This document shows, piece after piece, positions 44,701 through 57,000 of a stretch of DNA of 64,000 bases (the stretch's first letter is position 1; the number at the start of each line of letters is the position of its first letter). The stretch is taken from the NCBI GenBank assembly GCA_963970005.1, contig CAXAMN010013891.1, forward strand, positions 1,166,937 through 1,230,936. The letters run 5' to 3'. Made by a program: the position numbers and the translations under genes. The notes under the pieces were generated by a model. The model saw only the letters and a list, made by a program, of their open reading frames with translations, was not told the DNA's origin and did not search any database. This DNA is from Durusdinium trenchii. Lineage: Eukaryota; Sar; Dinophyceae; Suessiales; Symbiodiniaceae.

Positions 44701-45053
44701 TGGATGAATCCGAAGATGAAGGGATTGCTGCATCCGCCAAGGCAAGAGAAGGAGGTGCAAAAGTATCCTTTGATGAAGAGTCTTGTGAGATCATGTTGAA
44801 CGAAGCGATCTACTCAGTCAGGGACAAATGGAAGGTAGTAGAAAAGAAACCTCTACGTCCAGACATCAAGCAATACGATGAGAAAGAGCTCACCTGCTAC
44901 ACGAGGAAAGAACAAATCAGATTTGAAGAAAAGGTCGCAGAGGCGAGAGGCATATTGATGGTCCCCTACACTGAGGTCAAGAGGGTCCGAATACCAGTTG
45001 GACCAAAGGGTGACCTAGCGGTCACTTGTCTTTTGACGAAGATGACGGCCTAG
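41727..45053 (+). CDS. Gag-like capsid and nucleic-acid-binding protein, family A
   Basis: 1108 codons from an ATG 81 bp after the 5' LTR. Residues about 1-90 are Ser/Thr/Arg-rich. Residues about 95-560 are strongly coiled-coil (RIEELEHKLRLAEST, ELENALLESQKETKDV). Residues about 579-812 look like a copia gag helical domain (INVPSWPKINDLGLWKANLI, LYQLEYQGDKNLSLFFHTWD). A Pro/Lys-rich linker is followed by two CCCH zinc fingers, C890-x7-C898-x5-C904-x3-H908 and C928-x7-C936-x5-C942-x3-H946, in place of the usual CCHC knuckle. It would assemble cytoplasmic virus-like particles and bind the element RNA. It is longer than typical copia gag because of the coiled coil. Its end overlaps the pol frame. 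Confidence 0.85.
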   Translation: MSSSGGNGSESYSFAAPGGPNTISSPDSAMGTDSSANADVITMPTGSQISERSVPPARNLTDLAPVGPRRSMRATTRSTSPITSTARSPRRSIEKRRDDDRGTKEQRREIQLGEELRSARNAYNFLHEEYECIQAGYSRLHHEAEVEFRQMSDYNMKMQEHLQEMAQEDEGATIRIEELEHKLRLAESTAEHIYMRYQELAQETHQEHSELESVKATKDRMSQELQAAIGHIQEQNESSLAINRRSKAIQDENTAFVGIADQIQARMIALQDENVNMHEVIQHQREEQWNSEVRERRLQHSVHSSQDQSNQEAMVIDHLRGQLAMARGAELNARAEIEEMEVGMRMEIFVCQTEVSAREIAEMKASHHEYEANVAKEVIAKGEIFNNEVLEGSIRERQQLKDANLALSEANAQLKRENMMRAPMFGDDGAEIQQKIRELENALLESQKETKDVIMENAKLKAEARMAPIVSRYSKRPSSRDRGLPTHASEEDEIRNAKEEAKHYKDEYNEMTESRDEMYGWYAETHNEYAEERENSIKLSEANKSLRDKISEAEASSSSHLTPATSTIMKVSRKEESKINVPSWPKINDLGLWKANLIQSIIIAANDSDQEPWIDWIKEAMDDPDPDKFVDSGDHRFHSIDAKLGLALTKVVMDAKDDGSGVAMKLRTRINAKGRTSSLIKGREVLALILMNFKTTSNVEVLYTSMHLYQLEYQGDKNLSLFFHTWDEILAGMKPVDVPSDETLRDLLWRKIRNSNLMAYDISAYNSMNDDDAKKTYKHLRDMIRRHIERQTEDRMILEKEKAVKNVANIFQNLKPGGPAPKLKAAPADPKKKPKGQQEQVVPEDAAAVKPKPNPKKHPEDKNKKGKGKGKGDGKDRSRSPSTDKKKVPCKYFVKGNCTMGKDCPFSHKKPRSPSRGSSVGKSDKPVCWMWIRGNCDKGKDCKFYHDPKASPKKGISAPADSGDDRPKPKGKPKPKPKAKPGAPAIDGELFMDESEDEGIAASAKAREGGAKVSFDEESCEIMLNEAIYSVRDKWKVVEKKPLRPDIKQYDEKELTCYTRKEQIRFEEKVAEARGILMVPYTEVKRVRIPVGPKGDLAVTCLLTKMTA
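45014..45053 (+). promoter_or_regulatory. gag/pol overlap; expected -1 frameshift region
   Basis: The pol frame opens after a TGA at 45011-45013, and gag stops at the TAG of 45051-45053, leaving 37 nt where ribosomes could change frame. Pol is in the -1 frame relative to gag. No in-frame ATG exists until the protease active site (45158). I see no standard X-XXY-YYZ slippery heptamer; the nearest candidate is the TCTTTTG stretch at 45029-45035. Confidence 0.45.
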
Positions 45054-48000
45054 TTTTCCATCATAAAGTCATTCCTCATGTATGCGAGGGAAAGAAAGAT
45101 CATGCAGGCACAAAGACATTGTCTATTCCAGCCAAAGGGTCAAGAACAAAGTTCATCATGGACACAGGATGTGGGTATGATTTGATATCGAAAGGCAGAG
45201 CCAAGAAATTAGGTCTGGAAGTGAGAGAAAGCGACCAATCAATGTCATTCTATACTGCAAATGGGGTGACATCCACAAAGGGAGTCGCCGACATTCATTT
45301 CGACGAATTTGACTCTACCTACTCCCCATTCGTCTTAGATGAGTCTCCTTCAGTACTGTCTGTTGGGAAGAAATGCATGGAGGAAGGATACACATTCATA
45401 TGGCCAGCCTGCGGCAACCCGTACATGGTTTCCCCGAACTACAAGAAAATCATGTTAGAAGTAGAGGGAAACATCCCATATATTGTCAAGGGCAGTGACT
45501 TCTGTACTCCCACCGACGATGTAAGGGCGGAGATGATCGCAAGGTTCACCCTAGGAAAAGATGAAGCTGATTACCAATCGACCTTCATCAACTGTGATGT
45601 GGATCCTCAAGGCATCATGTGTGATGATGACGACCTCCCTGTGATTGAGCCTCCAAAAGTCAAAAGACGAAAGAGGAATAAGAAGTTCAAGGCATCTCCT
45701 GGAGAAGAAGATGAGGTAGGATCAGATATCGCCGGAGACAGTGAACCAGAAGCTGACGATGATGATGCAGATGACATCGAGGTGGATATTGTTGATGGTG
45801 CAAGCAGAATGGTGAGAAGAGGAACTCTAAAAGCAGATGCCAGGAAAATCGAGCATCTACTCACACACCGTTACAAGAATCCCTACTGCGAGTCATGCAT
45901 CAGAGCAAAGATGAAACACTTCAAGACGCATCGAGGAGCGTTCAAGAGAAAGCTCAAAGCTTTTGGGGATCTGGTTACCTTTGATTTTGTCGATACGAGG
46001 AACATCCTTGATCAAGGGATCAGTACTGATCGAGAGATCTTCGTCATTCGTGACAGGTACACAGGCGTCATATGGGCCTATCCGTCGAAAGAGAGGTTTG
46101 CCAAGGACGTGGTCAATGCAATAAACCACTTCAAAGGATTGAAGAAGATCAAGATTGCTTATGCCGACAAAGCCCCAGAGTTTGAGACGGCTATGAAGCA
46201 GCTGAAGATCCCATTTGATCACTCTCTACCGAATCATCCTCAGAACAATTCTCTGGCGGAGAGGAACAATCAGTTCATTATGATGACAACCGCAACTTGC
46301 CTCTTGGAAGCGGGATTACCACCATGTTTCTGGAGCTATGCAGTAGAATGCGTCAGCCATCTTTTGAACATTGAGGAAGGAGAGGACGGAGTGAGCCCTT
46401 GGTACAAGCTACATGGAAAAGAGTTCCATGGAGAGAAGATCCCCTTCGGTGCAAAGGTCTTCTTCATGCCGAGCAGTCAAGGAAGGATTGAGCAGAAGCA
46501 CAAGTTTGATCCCAAGGGAATCCCAGGTATTTTCGCCGGATATGAGATCAAGCCCGGGATGAACTGGTCGAGACAATACAGAGTGTGGAGTCTTGAAACT
46601 TTTGCACATCAAAGCCTTGCATTTGATGCCAATCGCCCTATCAGAAAGCTACTCACACCACAGCTCACGGAGACCCTGGTATTCCTCGCTCCCATCGAAT
46701 TCCCGTTGAAGGAAGGATATGAGAAGATCAACAACACGTTGGAAGGCATGAAGATCCGTGACAGGAGAGATGGAGAGCCAGAGGTCGGAGATCCTAGTCG
46801 AATGATTGACTATGGAGATTACGAACCAACTGAGCCCGGTATGGATTTTGAGGAGCTTGCGGAAAGGGAGATTAGGGATGAGGACGACGAAGACGCCATT
46901 GAAGGTCATGAAGCAGATGATGAAGAACGAGATGATCCCGGTGATGATGATGATCCAAAACCTGATGGCGGTCACTCCAAAATATTGTCCAAACCTGCCA
47001 AGGCGAAGGTACCACCTTCGACCGGCAGGGAAGATCACCCACCAGTTGGAGATCCTTCAATGGATCACATGTCCATGGGAAAAGCAAGTGATGGTATCAT
47101 CTACTTGAATGATGATGGTGAAACCGTGAAACTGGACAGGAAAGGGAATCCATATAAGGTTGGATCAGACGGAAGAAGGTTCTTCAGGTCATCACCGAGA
47201 CCAAGATCAAAATATACTCCAGAAGAATGGAAAGCGTTGTCTCTATCTGATAGAGCTATCGCTGAAAAGAAAGAAGCTCTCGAGAAAGAAAAGATGAAAG
47301 AGAGAGAGAGTAAAGGTGCGGGATCCAGCAAGGACAAAAGGAAGAAGAAAAAGAAGGAGGACAAGGATGATGATCCTAAGGACGTATCGCCCAACATCTC
47401 CATCGATCTGAAGGAAGACCGGACGCTGATCACCGATGACGATGACATGGGGGGCTATAGTCCATCTTCGGCATCTACACTTTTCACACAACTCCCAAGC
47501 GACGACGATTATCTAGTCGAATGGGAGGAATGGACGAGTGTGGAGAATGGGTTCGGCCCACGTGCTACTTGGGATCCACTCAATATCATTGATGTCAACA
47601 GTGGAGAAATCCTCAATGATATGGCAGTAGCATATGCAATGCCAACGGAATCCAATAGATGCACAACCGAAGATTTCACAAAGAACTTGAAAGATCATCA
47701 CTTGTCATTCCCGTCAATGCCGTGCATCAACTCGATCTCCAAACATCGAGAAAGATACACATATGCCGACACAACGAACCCGATGAGTGCTTATAGGAAC
47801 CTGTTCAATGCAGCAGTCTCCAGACCTGTTAGTCGAGCAGAAATGCTGAAGAATCCCAAGGCCAAAGCCTCAATGAGAAAAGAATGGTTGGGACTTCATG
47901 AGCAAGGAGTGTTCGACTTCTCTGTGATTCGGGAGTATCACGACGTAAAACAAGAAGCGCTCACTCTGAAGCAGGTCGTGCACTTTGCAAGGGTCCATGG

Positions 48001-51000
48001 CATCATTGTGGAAAAGAACTACCAATTGCCAATGAGTGATGAGAGACGAAAATTTAAGGGAAGAGGAGTATTGCTAGGAAACAAAGTGAAGAATCAGAAT
48101 TGGGAAGCAGCTTTCTTTCAGGACTTGGGCAATTCACCAGCATCCTTTGAATCTTCTAGATGGGCAGATTTCTATGGATGTGTTCCCGGACATTCGGTCA
48201 AGCTCGCTGATGCGATTCAGGCATACATTCAGGCTTCTCTTACGGGACCGCCCTGTTGGGTCGAGTTACCGTCAGACGCGTGGCCAGATGATGTTGATGT
48301 ATCAAAGTATCATCGACCAGTGGTACGCCTCCTCAAAGCCTTGTATGGACATCCGGACGCAGGTACAATGTGGGAGAAGCACTGCGATACGCAGGTGCGC
48401 CAACTTGGCTTCAAGCCAATTGGTGATGAATGGCCATCAATGTATTTTCATGAAGGCCTGAAACTTCTTCTCGTTGTATATGTAGACGACCTGAAACTTG
48501 CCGGACCAACCGAGAACATGACCAAAGGATGGTCTATGCTACGAACGAGACTCAGGATCGAGCCCGAGACTGATCTTGGACTTTATCTCGGCTGCATGCT
48601 CACACGAGGAGAGTCCAAACTCCACGACGGAACAGTAGTCAACACCGTATCATACAACATGGAAGGATTGTTGAAACTGTCCATCGAGAAGTATTTAGAC
48701 ATTGTCGGTCATGATACCAAATTGAAGAAGGTCACGACACCAAGCGTCCCAGAAGAAACTAAATCTCATCCCGCACGAGCACCTGCTCCAGGGAAAGAGG
48801 CCGTTACGTGTCCATGGTGTGCTAACACCTTCGACCCCAAGTATTCTGGTAAGTTGCATTCCAAGTCCGAATCTGACGTCACTCCGGACGATGGAAACCG
48901 TGGTTCTTTGGCGCCACATGCAGCGAGTATACTCATGAAGTTGTTGTATGCTGCCAGAGTTGCTCGATTCGATCTATTGAGATCAATCAACATGCTGGCC
49001 AGGAATGTGAATAAATGGACCAGCAATGATGATGCTCGTTTGCATCATCTCATGTGCTATGTCAACAGCACTCTAGACAAGCGCATGATTGGATGGGTTG
49101 GCGATCCGATCGCAACTCTCTCAGTCGGAATCTTCGCTGATGCTGATTTTGCTGGTTGCGGTGAGACCCTTCGTTCCACGTCGGGCTCTCACATGCACGT
49201 ACAAGGTAAGCATACACGATTTCCCATTGCTGGGGGGAGCAAGCGTCAAGGATGTATCAGCCATTCAACACCTGAAGCAGAAATAGTCGCGGCAGATTCC
49301 ACTCTCCGCAACTTTGGGATACCCTCCATCGGCCTCTGGCAAACGCTCTCGGGCAAAGCTCCTGAAATATTGTTCCATGATGATAATCAAGGTATGATTG
49401 GAGTTGCCAGAACCGGGAAGAATCCCACCATGCGTCATCTTGAACGCACTCATGGGATATCCATTGTCTCATTGCATGAACATTTTCAACAGGACCATTT
49501 CGTACTGCTCTACGAGATCTCCCACAAGATGTGTGCTGATATTCATACAAAGGCCTTTCGGACCCCACTTGCGTGGCGCCGGGCTTGTATGTTGATCAAC
49601 CTTCTTGACCCAGAGGATTTGAGCTCCAAAGAGTTGGCTGACATGGTCTCTCCATCAGTCGATCATAAGAAAATCGATCATCAAATCTTTCAGACTAAGA
49701 CGGATGACATTCCTAATTTCCCATACACTCAGACTCCGGTTTTGCCTCGTGCAGTCTTTGTAAAAGGAATGACAGGAAAAGAAGGTGTCCAGGATCTCCC
49801 CAATGGAGATTGCATCTATGTCGTCAAAGTCCCAGTCTATTATCGTCGCTTCCCACCGGGTCGCTACATACCGTCAGACACGTGTCGGAGTACATGGGTC
49901 CTTGTTAATGGTTCCTGGAATTGTGTGGAACGAGAAGCTACGCCACTGCAGCAAGCCTTGCGCTTTGATCATTGGGTCGAACGTGCATGCTTCCTGTATC
50001 ATGCCTCCAAGGCATCCTCATCTCCAGAGGCGGGCGCATGCTTATCTCAATCCCCGTTCCTGGCCTTAGCCAATGTTCCTTGGACTCCAGACGCCGTGCT
50101 ACAGTTTTCTATTGCCTCCTTGTCGACTGATCCAGCTTTGCTCCAGTCACAAGAGGTTCCTCTCAACAATTGTCATCCTGCCACCCTTCGTGTGATCAAC
50201 ACGCTATTACGTCTTGTTCATGGGGGGAGTGGGGGGCAGGACGGTGCATCAATTCGCGCTTTCGGTGCGGTGCAAGACCATTTTGTGCGCCTGGATTCGA
50301 AGGGGAAAAACCCAAAAACAAATAAAAATTACCGAGATGAATGGCGACGCGATGGCGACACACTCACCCGAGTGCATAATGTGCCGAGAACACAAGAGTT
50401 TGTCCCTAGTGAAGACTCACACTGTCCTGTCCGGCTGTCGGATTTGTCTGATTATCGTAGGACTGAGAAGTACTACAAGAGCGGTAAGGACACAAAAGTT
50501 GATTCCTGGCGTTTCAAGGGTAATTCCGTAGGTAAGGACGATCCATGGATAGGAAATACAACATTCCTGATCGTTTCCAACGGTCACGGACACAGCCCAC
50601 AACATGAAACGACAGACAACAGCAATAACAAGCAAAAGGGCGATGTCACAGCGATTGCAACAGGCATACAAACGTGGGGGATGAACACCATTGCCCACGA
50701 GCACATGTTCATCGCACAAACAGCAAAATATGTTGCAAGTGACACACCTCCGGGAAGAAAACCCGTGTTGCATTTGGTCTTACAAAGGAGATCAGGACGG
50801 TCACACAAATATCAGTTCGAACTCCATCAGCAAGACGTCAAGGGTTCTCAAGATATCTTTGATAGATGCATCATGCTACAAGAGCTCGAGAGAAATGTCC
50901 CATGTTTAGTCCTCATGTGTGCTGAAGAACAGAATTGGTTTACCTTTCTCCAGACTTGTTTGAAGAAGCAGTTCATGAACATCGTGACAATCACAGAGGA

Positions 51001-54000
51001 CGACGATGCCTGCTCTGCTTATGGCATCAATAAAGTGAAAGCATGTGTCCGGTCCAGTCTTGATTGTGTCTTCTTTGCGGGTCCTTGCACTGGTGGTTCT
51101 GCATGGAATCGCTTGAATAGGACTGTAAGTATAAAGGCCGAAATGCAGATCGAGAAACATCAAGAGTTGTATTGGTCGTTGTGGAATTGCTTCGCCCATG
51201 CACTTGACCATGTATTCGCAATAGGAGCATGTGCGCTTACTGAGCTACCTAGAGGTTGCGAGTATTGGAGAGATGCTAGAATGACAACTCTGATAGAAGG
51301 CACGGAATCACACGTACATGACTTCGACGGATGTATGTATGGCCTCGCAACTCATTATGGTCATAAAAATATACCCATCAAGAAGCCGTGGAGGGTTGTG
51401 TCGTGGGGGGTGCAGTTTCAAAGTTTGATGAAGAAGTGTGATCATAAACATCAGCATGCACCTTGTGCCGGAAGAGAAACGAGAGTAACTCAATTGTATA
51501 CTCTTAGAATTGCGCAGCATATGATAGAGACTTTGAACAAACGTGCATTGTCACTGTGGAAGAAGCAGCATGTGGCCAGCCGTGCTCCTGTGCTTTGCGA
51601 TTGGTCGCGATCGCCGCATCCTTCCATGTCAAACGGTAACCCATGTTCAGAAGTCAATATCAACAAAAGATTTGACAAGATCATTCAGTCGGTTCATGAT
51701 TCTAAGAAGAAGAGATTCACTTGTGAAAACAACCATGACACTCATGATTCATGCGCCAGTGTCATTATCTTTCACAATCATCTTGAGCAATATTTTGAGA
51801 TCAACCAAGCTAGCCATTTTGGCGCCGGTGTGATCCAGCAATTCGCCAAGAAGAAGTTCGCTGAGTTCCATCCAATCACCGGTGGGCTGTCACCGACAAC
51901 CCTACCACAAGAGGGGAACTCATTAGCATTCGTGAGCCATTCCTGGAGATTGACAACATCCCTACATCGTGGAGATTGTGTAGTCAATATGTTCCGTTCT
52001 ACTGTTTATGGGACTACAGGGAGGAGCATGGTTTCGGCCAAGAAGCTGAAAGAACACCTCCAGATATTGGATAGCAGACGAGGGGAGAGTCCTACACTTG
52101 TTCCTAGACAGTTCGTCGAAGACATGGATCCAGGACAAGCTCTGCAACTGGCAGAGAAGTGGATGGAGAGAGGGGTACCCCCCGTCTACTCTATCAGCGC
52201 TTGTTATTGTGCCGTTGAAGCCAAGGGTGGAACCATCCAAGAGCGCCTCGTGAGGTCTCTCAGAGTGTTGCTCAGCAAGTATGACCCAGAGACGGACGAC
52301 GGCAAGGAGGTAGCAAGGGCATTCTTTGCTGGAATAAAGAGGGTGATCGGCATCGTCAAGAGTCAAGAGCGACAGGTACGACCAGAACACAAACCTCTTG
52401 AGCCATCACCTCCTCCTAATCCAGAGCACTTTCCCTATGAGGCGTTTGCATCCAATGATGTTTGGGACAGGTTGGAATTATTTGCAGACAATCTCTTGGC
52501 TTTATTCATGCCGGAACCCTTCAACCAAGAAGCACCAGTCAAAGGGATGTTGGCAAACCTGAATGAGAAGGTCGCCAAACGAGGCGTGAAAAGTATCAAT
52601 TCCACTGCGATGTCAAAGGATTCACTTCTGGACATCACGAGGGACGGGTACTTCTATGATTCCATGAATGATCTGCATCACAGGATACCCATTGAAGGTC
52701 GTAGCAGCAACTACATGATAATGACCGACGAACGTTGGGAACGCAGCTGCAGATACATCAGCTTGGCGGGTGCGTCATTGGGATTTGCATTGAGGCTTCA
52801 CAACAAGAATCATCCCGAAGATCTTACATCTTTGACTGACCTCATTGAGATCATTGCAGAAGGGCAATCGGGAGGAACCTTGGAAAGATGTGCAGCAATC
52901 AACAATTTCCAGTGCATCCAAGCGTTGTATCAATGCATTCATAGGCATGTCATTGAGCACTCTGCCATTTCCCTCAGATCTGAAACGAGTGCGCAGATGA
53001 TCACTGCATTCCAGCATTTGGAAGAATGGTTTCCAGAGGTGAAACCGGATGTGTGGACAGCAGGTTACAATGTTCTTGGTGCTGAACTAGGAGTCCATCG
53101 AGATCTTCTCGCAAGGGACACATCGATCAGTATCTTGAATCAGTACATTGCAGAGATCCATTTATCCGAAGCCAACCTGGATGAAGAACCAGATCTGGAG
53201 ACCTTGGGCAAGCCAAAGGAGAAGATCTACTTGACCTTCGAGAATCCCTCAGTCGGGCCACCCAATCTGAAAGAGTTCAGTGCGGTGGAACCTCAATGGT
53301 TGTGTCAATTTCGGACCCATCATGCCAAGAACAAAGGGCTTAGTCAGGATGAAATCATCAAACAGATGAGGGAGGAAGCAAGAAGGGCAAGAGATCAATG
53401 TGGAGCACCAAAGAATCGTGATGACTATACCCAGACTTTTGGAGGAAAAGGAAGTTCGGCACCACCGGGCGGTCCTTACGCTTCATCTAGTTCAGGTCCT
53501 AGGCCACCTTGGGAAAGGAACAATGAGCAATGGGATTCTTGGTCATCCGATATACCTCATGGAGCGTATGATGTTCCACGACCTCCACCGAAAGCTCCGC
53601 CAAAGTGCAAACCCATGCCGAAGCCGAAACAGCCTGCACAGCCAAAAGAATGGTTTGTCACGCTTCCTCCTGAAGGTGTGACGACTATCAGGTGCAACGG
53701 TATGGACTACCTTGGCAAACCCATCATATTCAATCTCTGGACTTATCGAAGCAGTACCACTGCTTACGCTACAGCTCCGTTTGCTGGTCCTCGTACAGCC
53801 GAGCCAGGAAGAGATTGGAGACAGTATGTGAGAAGGCTCACGTATTATGTCGGGGTGACTTTGGGTGGAAACTATAAATCGAGTTCATCAATGGGGCTTC
53901 AACCTCTCACCGATTCTCATTTGAGGACAAAAGTGAACGAGAGCGATGGTTTTTGGACAAAGCTCTATGTTGAGATGGTTGAAGAGTTCGATCTGACAAG

Positions 54001-57000
54001 TTGTTTTCAGTATCCCTCAGCAAGGGCCATGGTACTTATCTTGAAGTTGATCGATGTGCCAGAGGAGGCCGCACATCACATCAAGTTCCTTTCATCCAAA
54101 GTTGGGTGCCACACCGAGGAGAAGGACAAGGTGATGATTGATGGGGATACAGGAGTCATGGATGTTGACCATTTGAGTGGCCAGATTAGAGGAGTCGGTA
54201 CCGGACACACCATTCTTGTGACAGACCTTGACTATGCGACTAGAGCAAGTTCGTCAAAGAAAATCACGACGATGCAGTACGGTATCCGAACTGAAATGGC
54301 ATTCGAAAATTGCTGTGTATTCCAAGTTCGGGGAGAAAGGCATCAAGACATCCTGGATACTCTTGATAGAGTAGTCGTTTTCTTGAAAGAACATGGACAA
54401 GATCAGGGGGACGGTACCACCGTCCATATCTGGCTGTGTCTTCATTGTATGTTTCCGAACGGCAGCACACTGAGGTTGACCGAGGCAACATTCAAAGAGT
54501 TCTCAAGGAAGTTGGCTGAGAAGGCCCATACGATCGGACAGCTCCTGACTACTCCAGTATTAGTGAACATCCAGCCAGATTCAAAGTTCTTCGGGCCAGC
54601 AAGATATGATCACAGTCACATTGTCACTGACATTGTAGACCAAGTGAGACGAAGTGGTGCCTTGGCCACCAAATCGTCACGTGCCTGGAAAGCTATGTAC
54701 TCAGTTGCAGGTGTTCCCAGTGCGAACTATATCACAGGCGGCGACAAGAACAAGATTTGGGCTGTGATGGAGAAACAACTCACGAGAGAAAGGGTCATCC
54801 TATTGTGTTCAATGGATAAAGTTCGTGTCAGTGCTTTGAACAACATGGCAGAGGACGAGATCCAGGTTCCAATTTCTCAGGACAACTTCGACAGGTACTT
54901 GAACGTTGCTATGTCGGCAAGTGATAGGCAACCGAAGAAGACCAGCACGAAGCATACTGTTGGTGGGAGCTTCAGTCAAGGTACCGAATGGAGGGACATC
55001 AGATTCGTTCTGAAAGATCCGGAGCCTGAGGAGGACAGGATGGAATATTGGATGACTGGAAATCGGGGAGTTGAGAAATGCAAAGCCACTGCAGATGCCG
55101 CACCATATCTTTGTGAAGATTGCAACAAGCATGATGCATCCGAGGATTGGAACACACACAAAGACAATAGAAGCCATTGTGTGAACTGCAACTTCAACTT
55201 TTGGTGTGTTCAGAGCGGCACTCCCACGATTCAACAAGAAAGAGAGAGCATTTGGGAAACTGCAGTGAGAGTTAGAGTCCTTTGGGAGAAGAATGCTGAA
55301 TGGAACCGTTTGTATCCAGCGCAGAATCTCCGTGAATTCATGGTCGAGGGTGCGATGATGCTATCCAGGAAGAATCCGCCTTGGATTCAAGGAGCATTGA
55401 AAGCTATTTCGCATCATGGTGGAATCAGAGCCCCGTCGGAACTTGTGGAACAGTATTGTATCCAAGGGAAGGGATCCACTCTTTTCATCCACCGAGACTA
55501 TGATCCAGACAGTGAAGACTATGGCTTCCGAGCGTATATGGACTATGGGAATGTGGCGTACCACGACTACATCCAATATTTCTTCACGCGCAAGGAGTAC
55601 CAGGACGTCTTCTCGTTGGATGAATATAGGACTGTTACAAATTCTGAGCTTGCGGGCGATATCATGGAGTTTTGGACTGGTGTTCTCGAACTGGCCAGCA
55701 TCTTCAAAGACACGCTGTTCGAGGATTGGGCTCAGATCAATGAATGCAGAAGAGGTATAGAAATGTCTTTTCTTCACTTCTATGCAGCGAGCCGAAAATC
55801 GATCAATGACAACACCAAGAGGAATAAACCTTCAGGGCTCCATGTTACAACTGAAGAACAAGCCTGTATCAATGCCGTCATGTCCAGGTATGCTACCAGA
55901 CCAGAGTTCAGGAGAATGGTACGACTGGCCATAGCCCCAGAGCCCAAAAGAACGTCTACGGAAGAGCCTGATGTAGAGATGAAGGATGGCGAAGCCGACC
56001 CTGCGAGTACCACTCCAGGAGTCGAGGAGCCTGAACCACCTACGCCTGAGCTTGATCCGCAAGACTACAAGGATGGGGAAGGTCGTTCAGTATCTCCGAC
56101 GAAAACATGGTCGCACTACCCGGCATCGAATCCAGATACTGAGGAACGGAAAAGAGCTGCCAAGCGCAGTGGGCAAGGTACAGCAACCGCTTCCAGCTGG
56201 AAATCCGCCTATGACAACCTCAGAAGGGTCAGAGCACGCGCAGTGAGCCAAAAGGTGTGCTATTGTTGTGGTTCAAACCAACATCACCTGGCTATTTGTC
56301 CCAACACTGAGAAGAAGGACGAGTTGATGAACTCATTCTCTCACATGGAGGACACTATGCGCAAGTGCTTCACCGAGGACGACAAGGCAATCATCCGACG
56401 TGATGTTGAAAGCCGAAAGAGGAAAGCAAAGTCATCCAAAGACGTCGAAGACGAGGACTACATGGATCTGGATGATGAAGATATTGAACTTCCCGAAGAA
56501 GAGCCAGAACTAGGAAGTAAGGTACCACCTCACTCTCCGAGAGCCAAAGGTAGACCACACTCGTCAGACTCTGCAAAAGAGGAATACGCGAAAGCGGTCG
56601 AGGCAACCAAGAAGGCCTTTGGGAACGCCAGTTTCGTCACCAGATTCAAAGAGCCCGTCGACCTCTTTGACATTGCCGATGACAAAGAAGGAGGAGAGTA
56701 CAGGGTCGCAAATCACAGGGTTGATAGATCAGGTCCTAATGGAAAGTGGGAACTTGATGCACTTATTCAGGAGGCTGCAGCACTCGGAGTAAAGATGCCC
56801 AAAGTGAAGGGCCTTGTTCCTGACCCACAACAAGTTCAAAAGGTTGGATATCGGCAGATTGAGGTGACTTGCGATAGAGGAAGCATCGAGATCATTCCAC
56901 AGTATGGAGTTACATTCTATGTGGAGTACTGGAATGGACCGAAGAGAGATGCAACTTTCACGGATCCACCAAAGATGAACCCAGCAACTCGCATCGACAA

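Noticed and set aside
45029..45035. TCTTTTG as a classical -1 slippery heptamer.
   Set aside because: It does not fit X-XXY-YYZ in the gag frame. It is mentioned only as the nearest candidate.
52800..54720. A possible SGNH/GDSL-hydrolase-like alpha/beta region in the pol tail (strand VHIWLCLHC near 54425 and strand PVLVNIQPD near 54555).
   Set aside because: No GDSL Ser block or catalytic Asp-x-x-His pair could be placed with confidence; left as an unassigned region.
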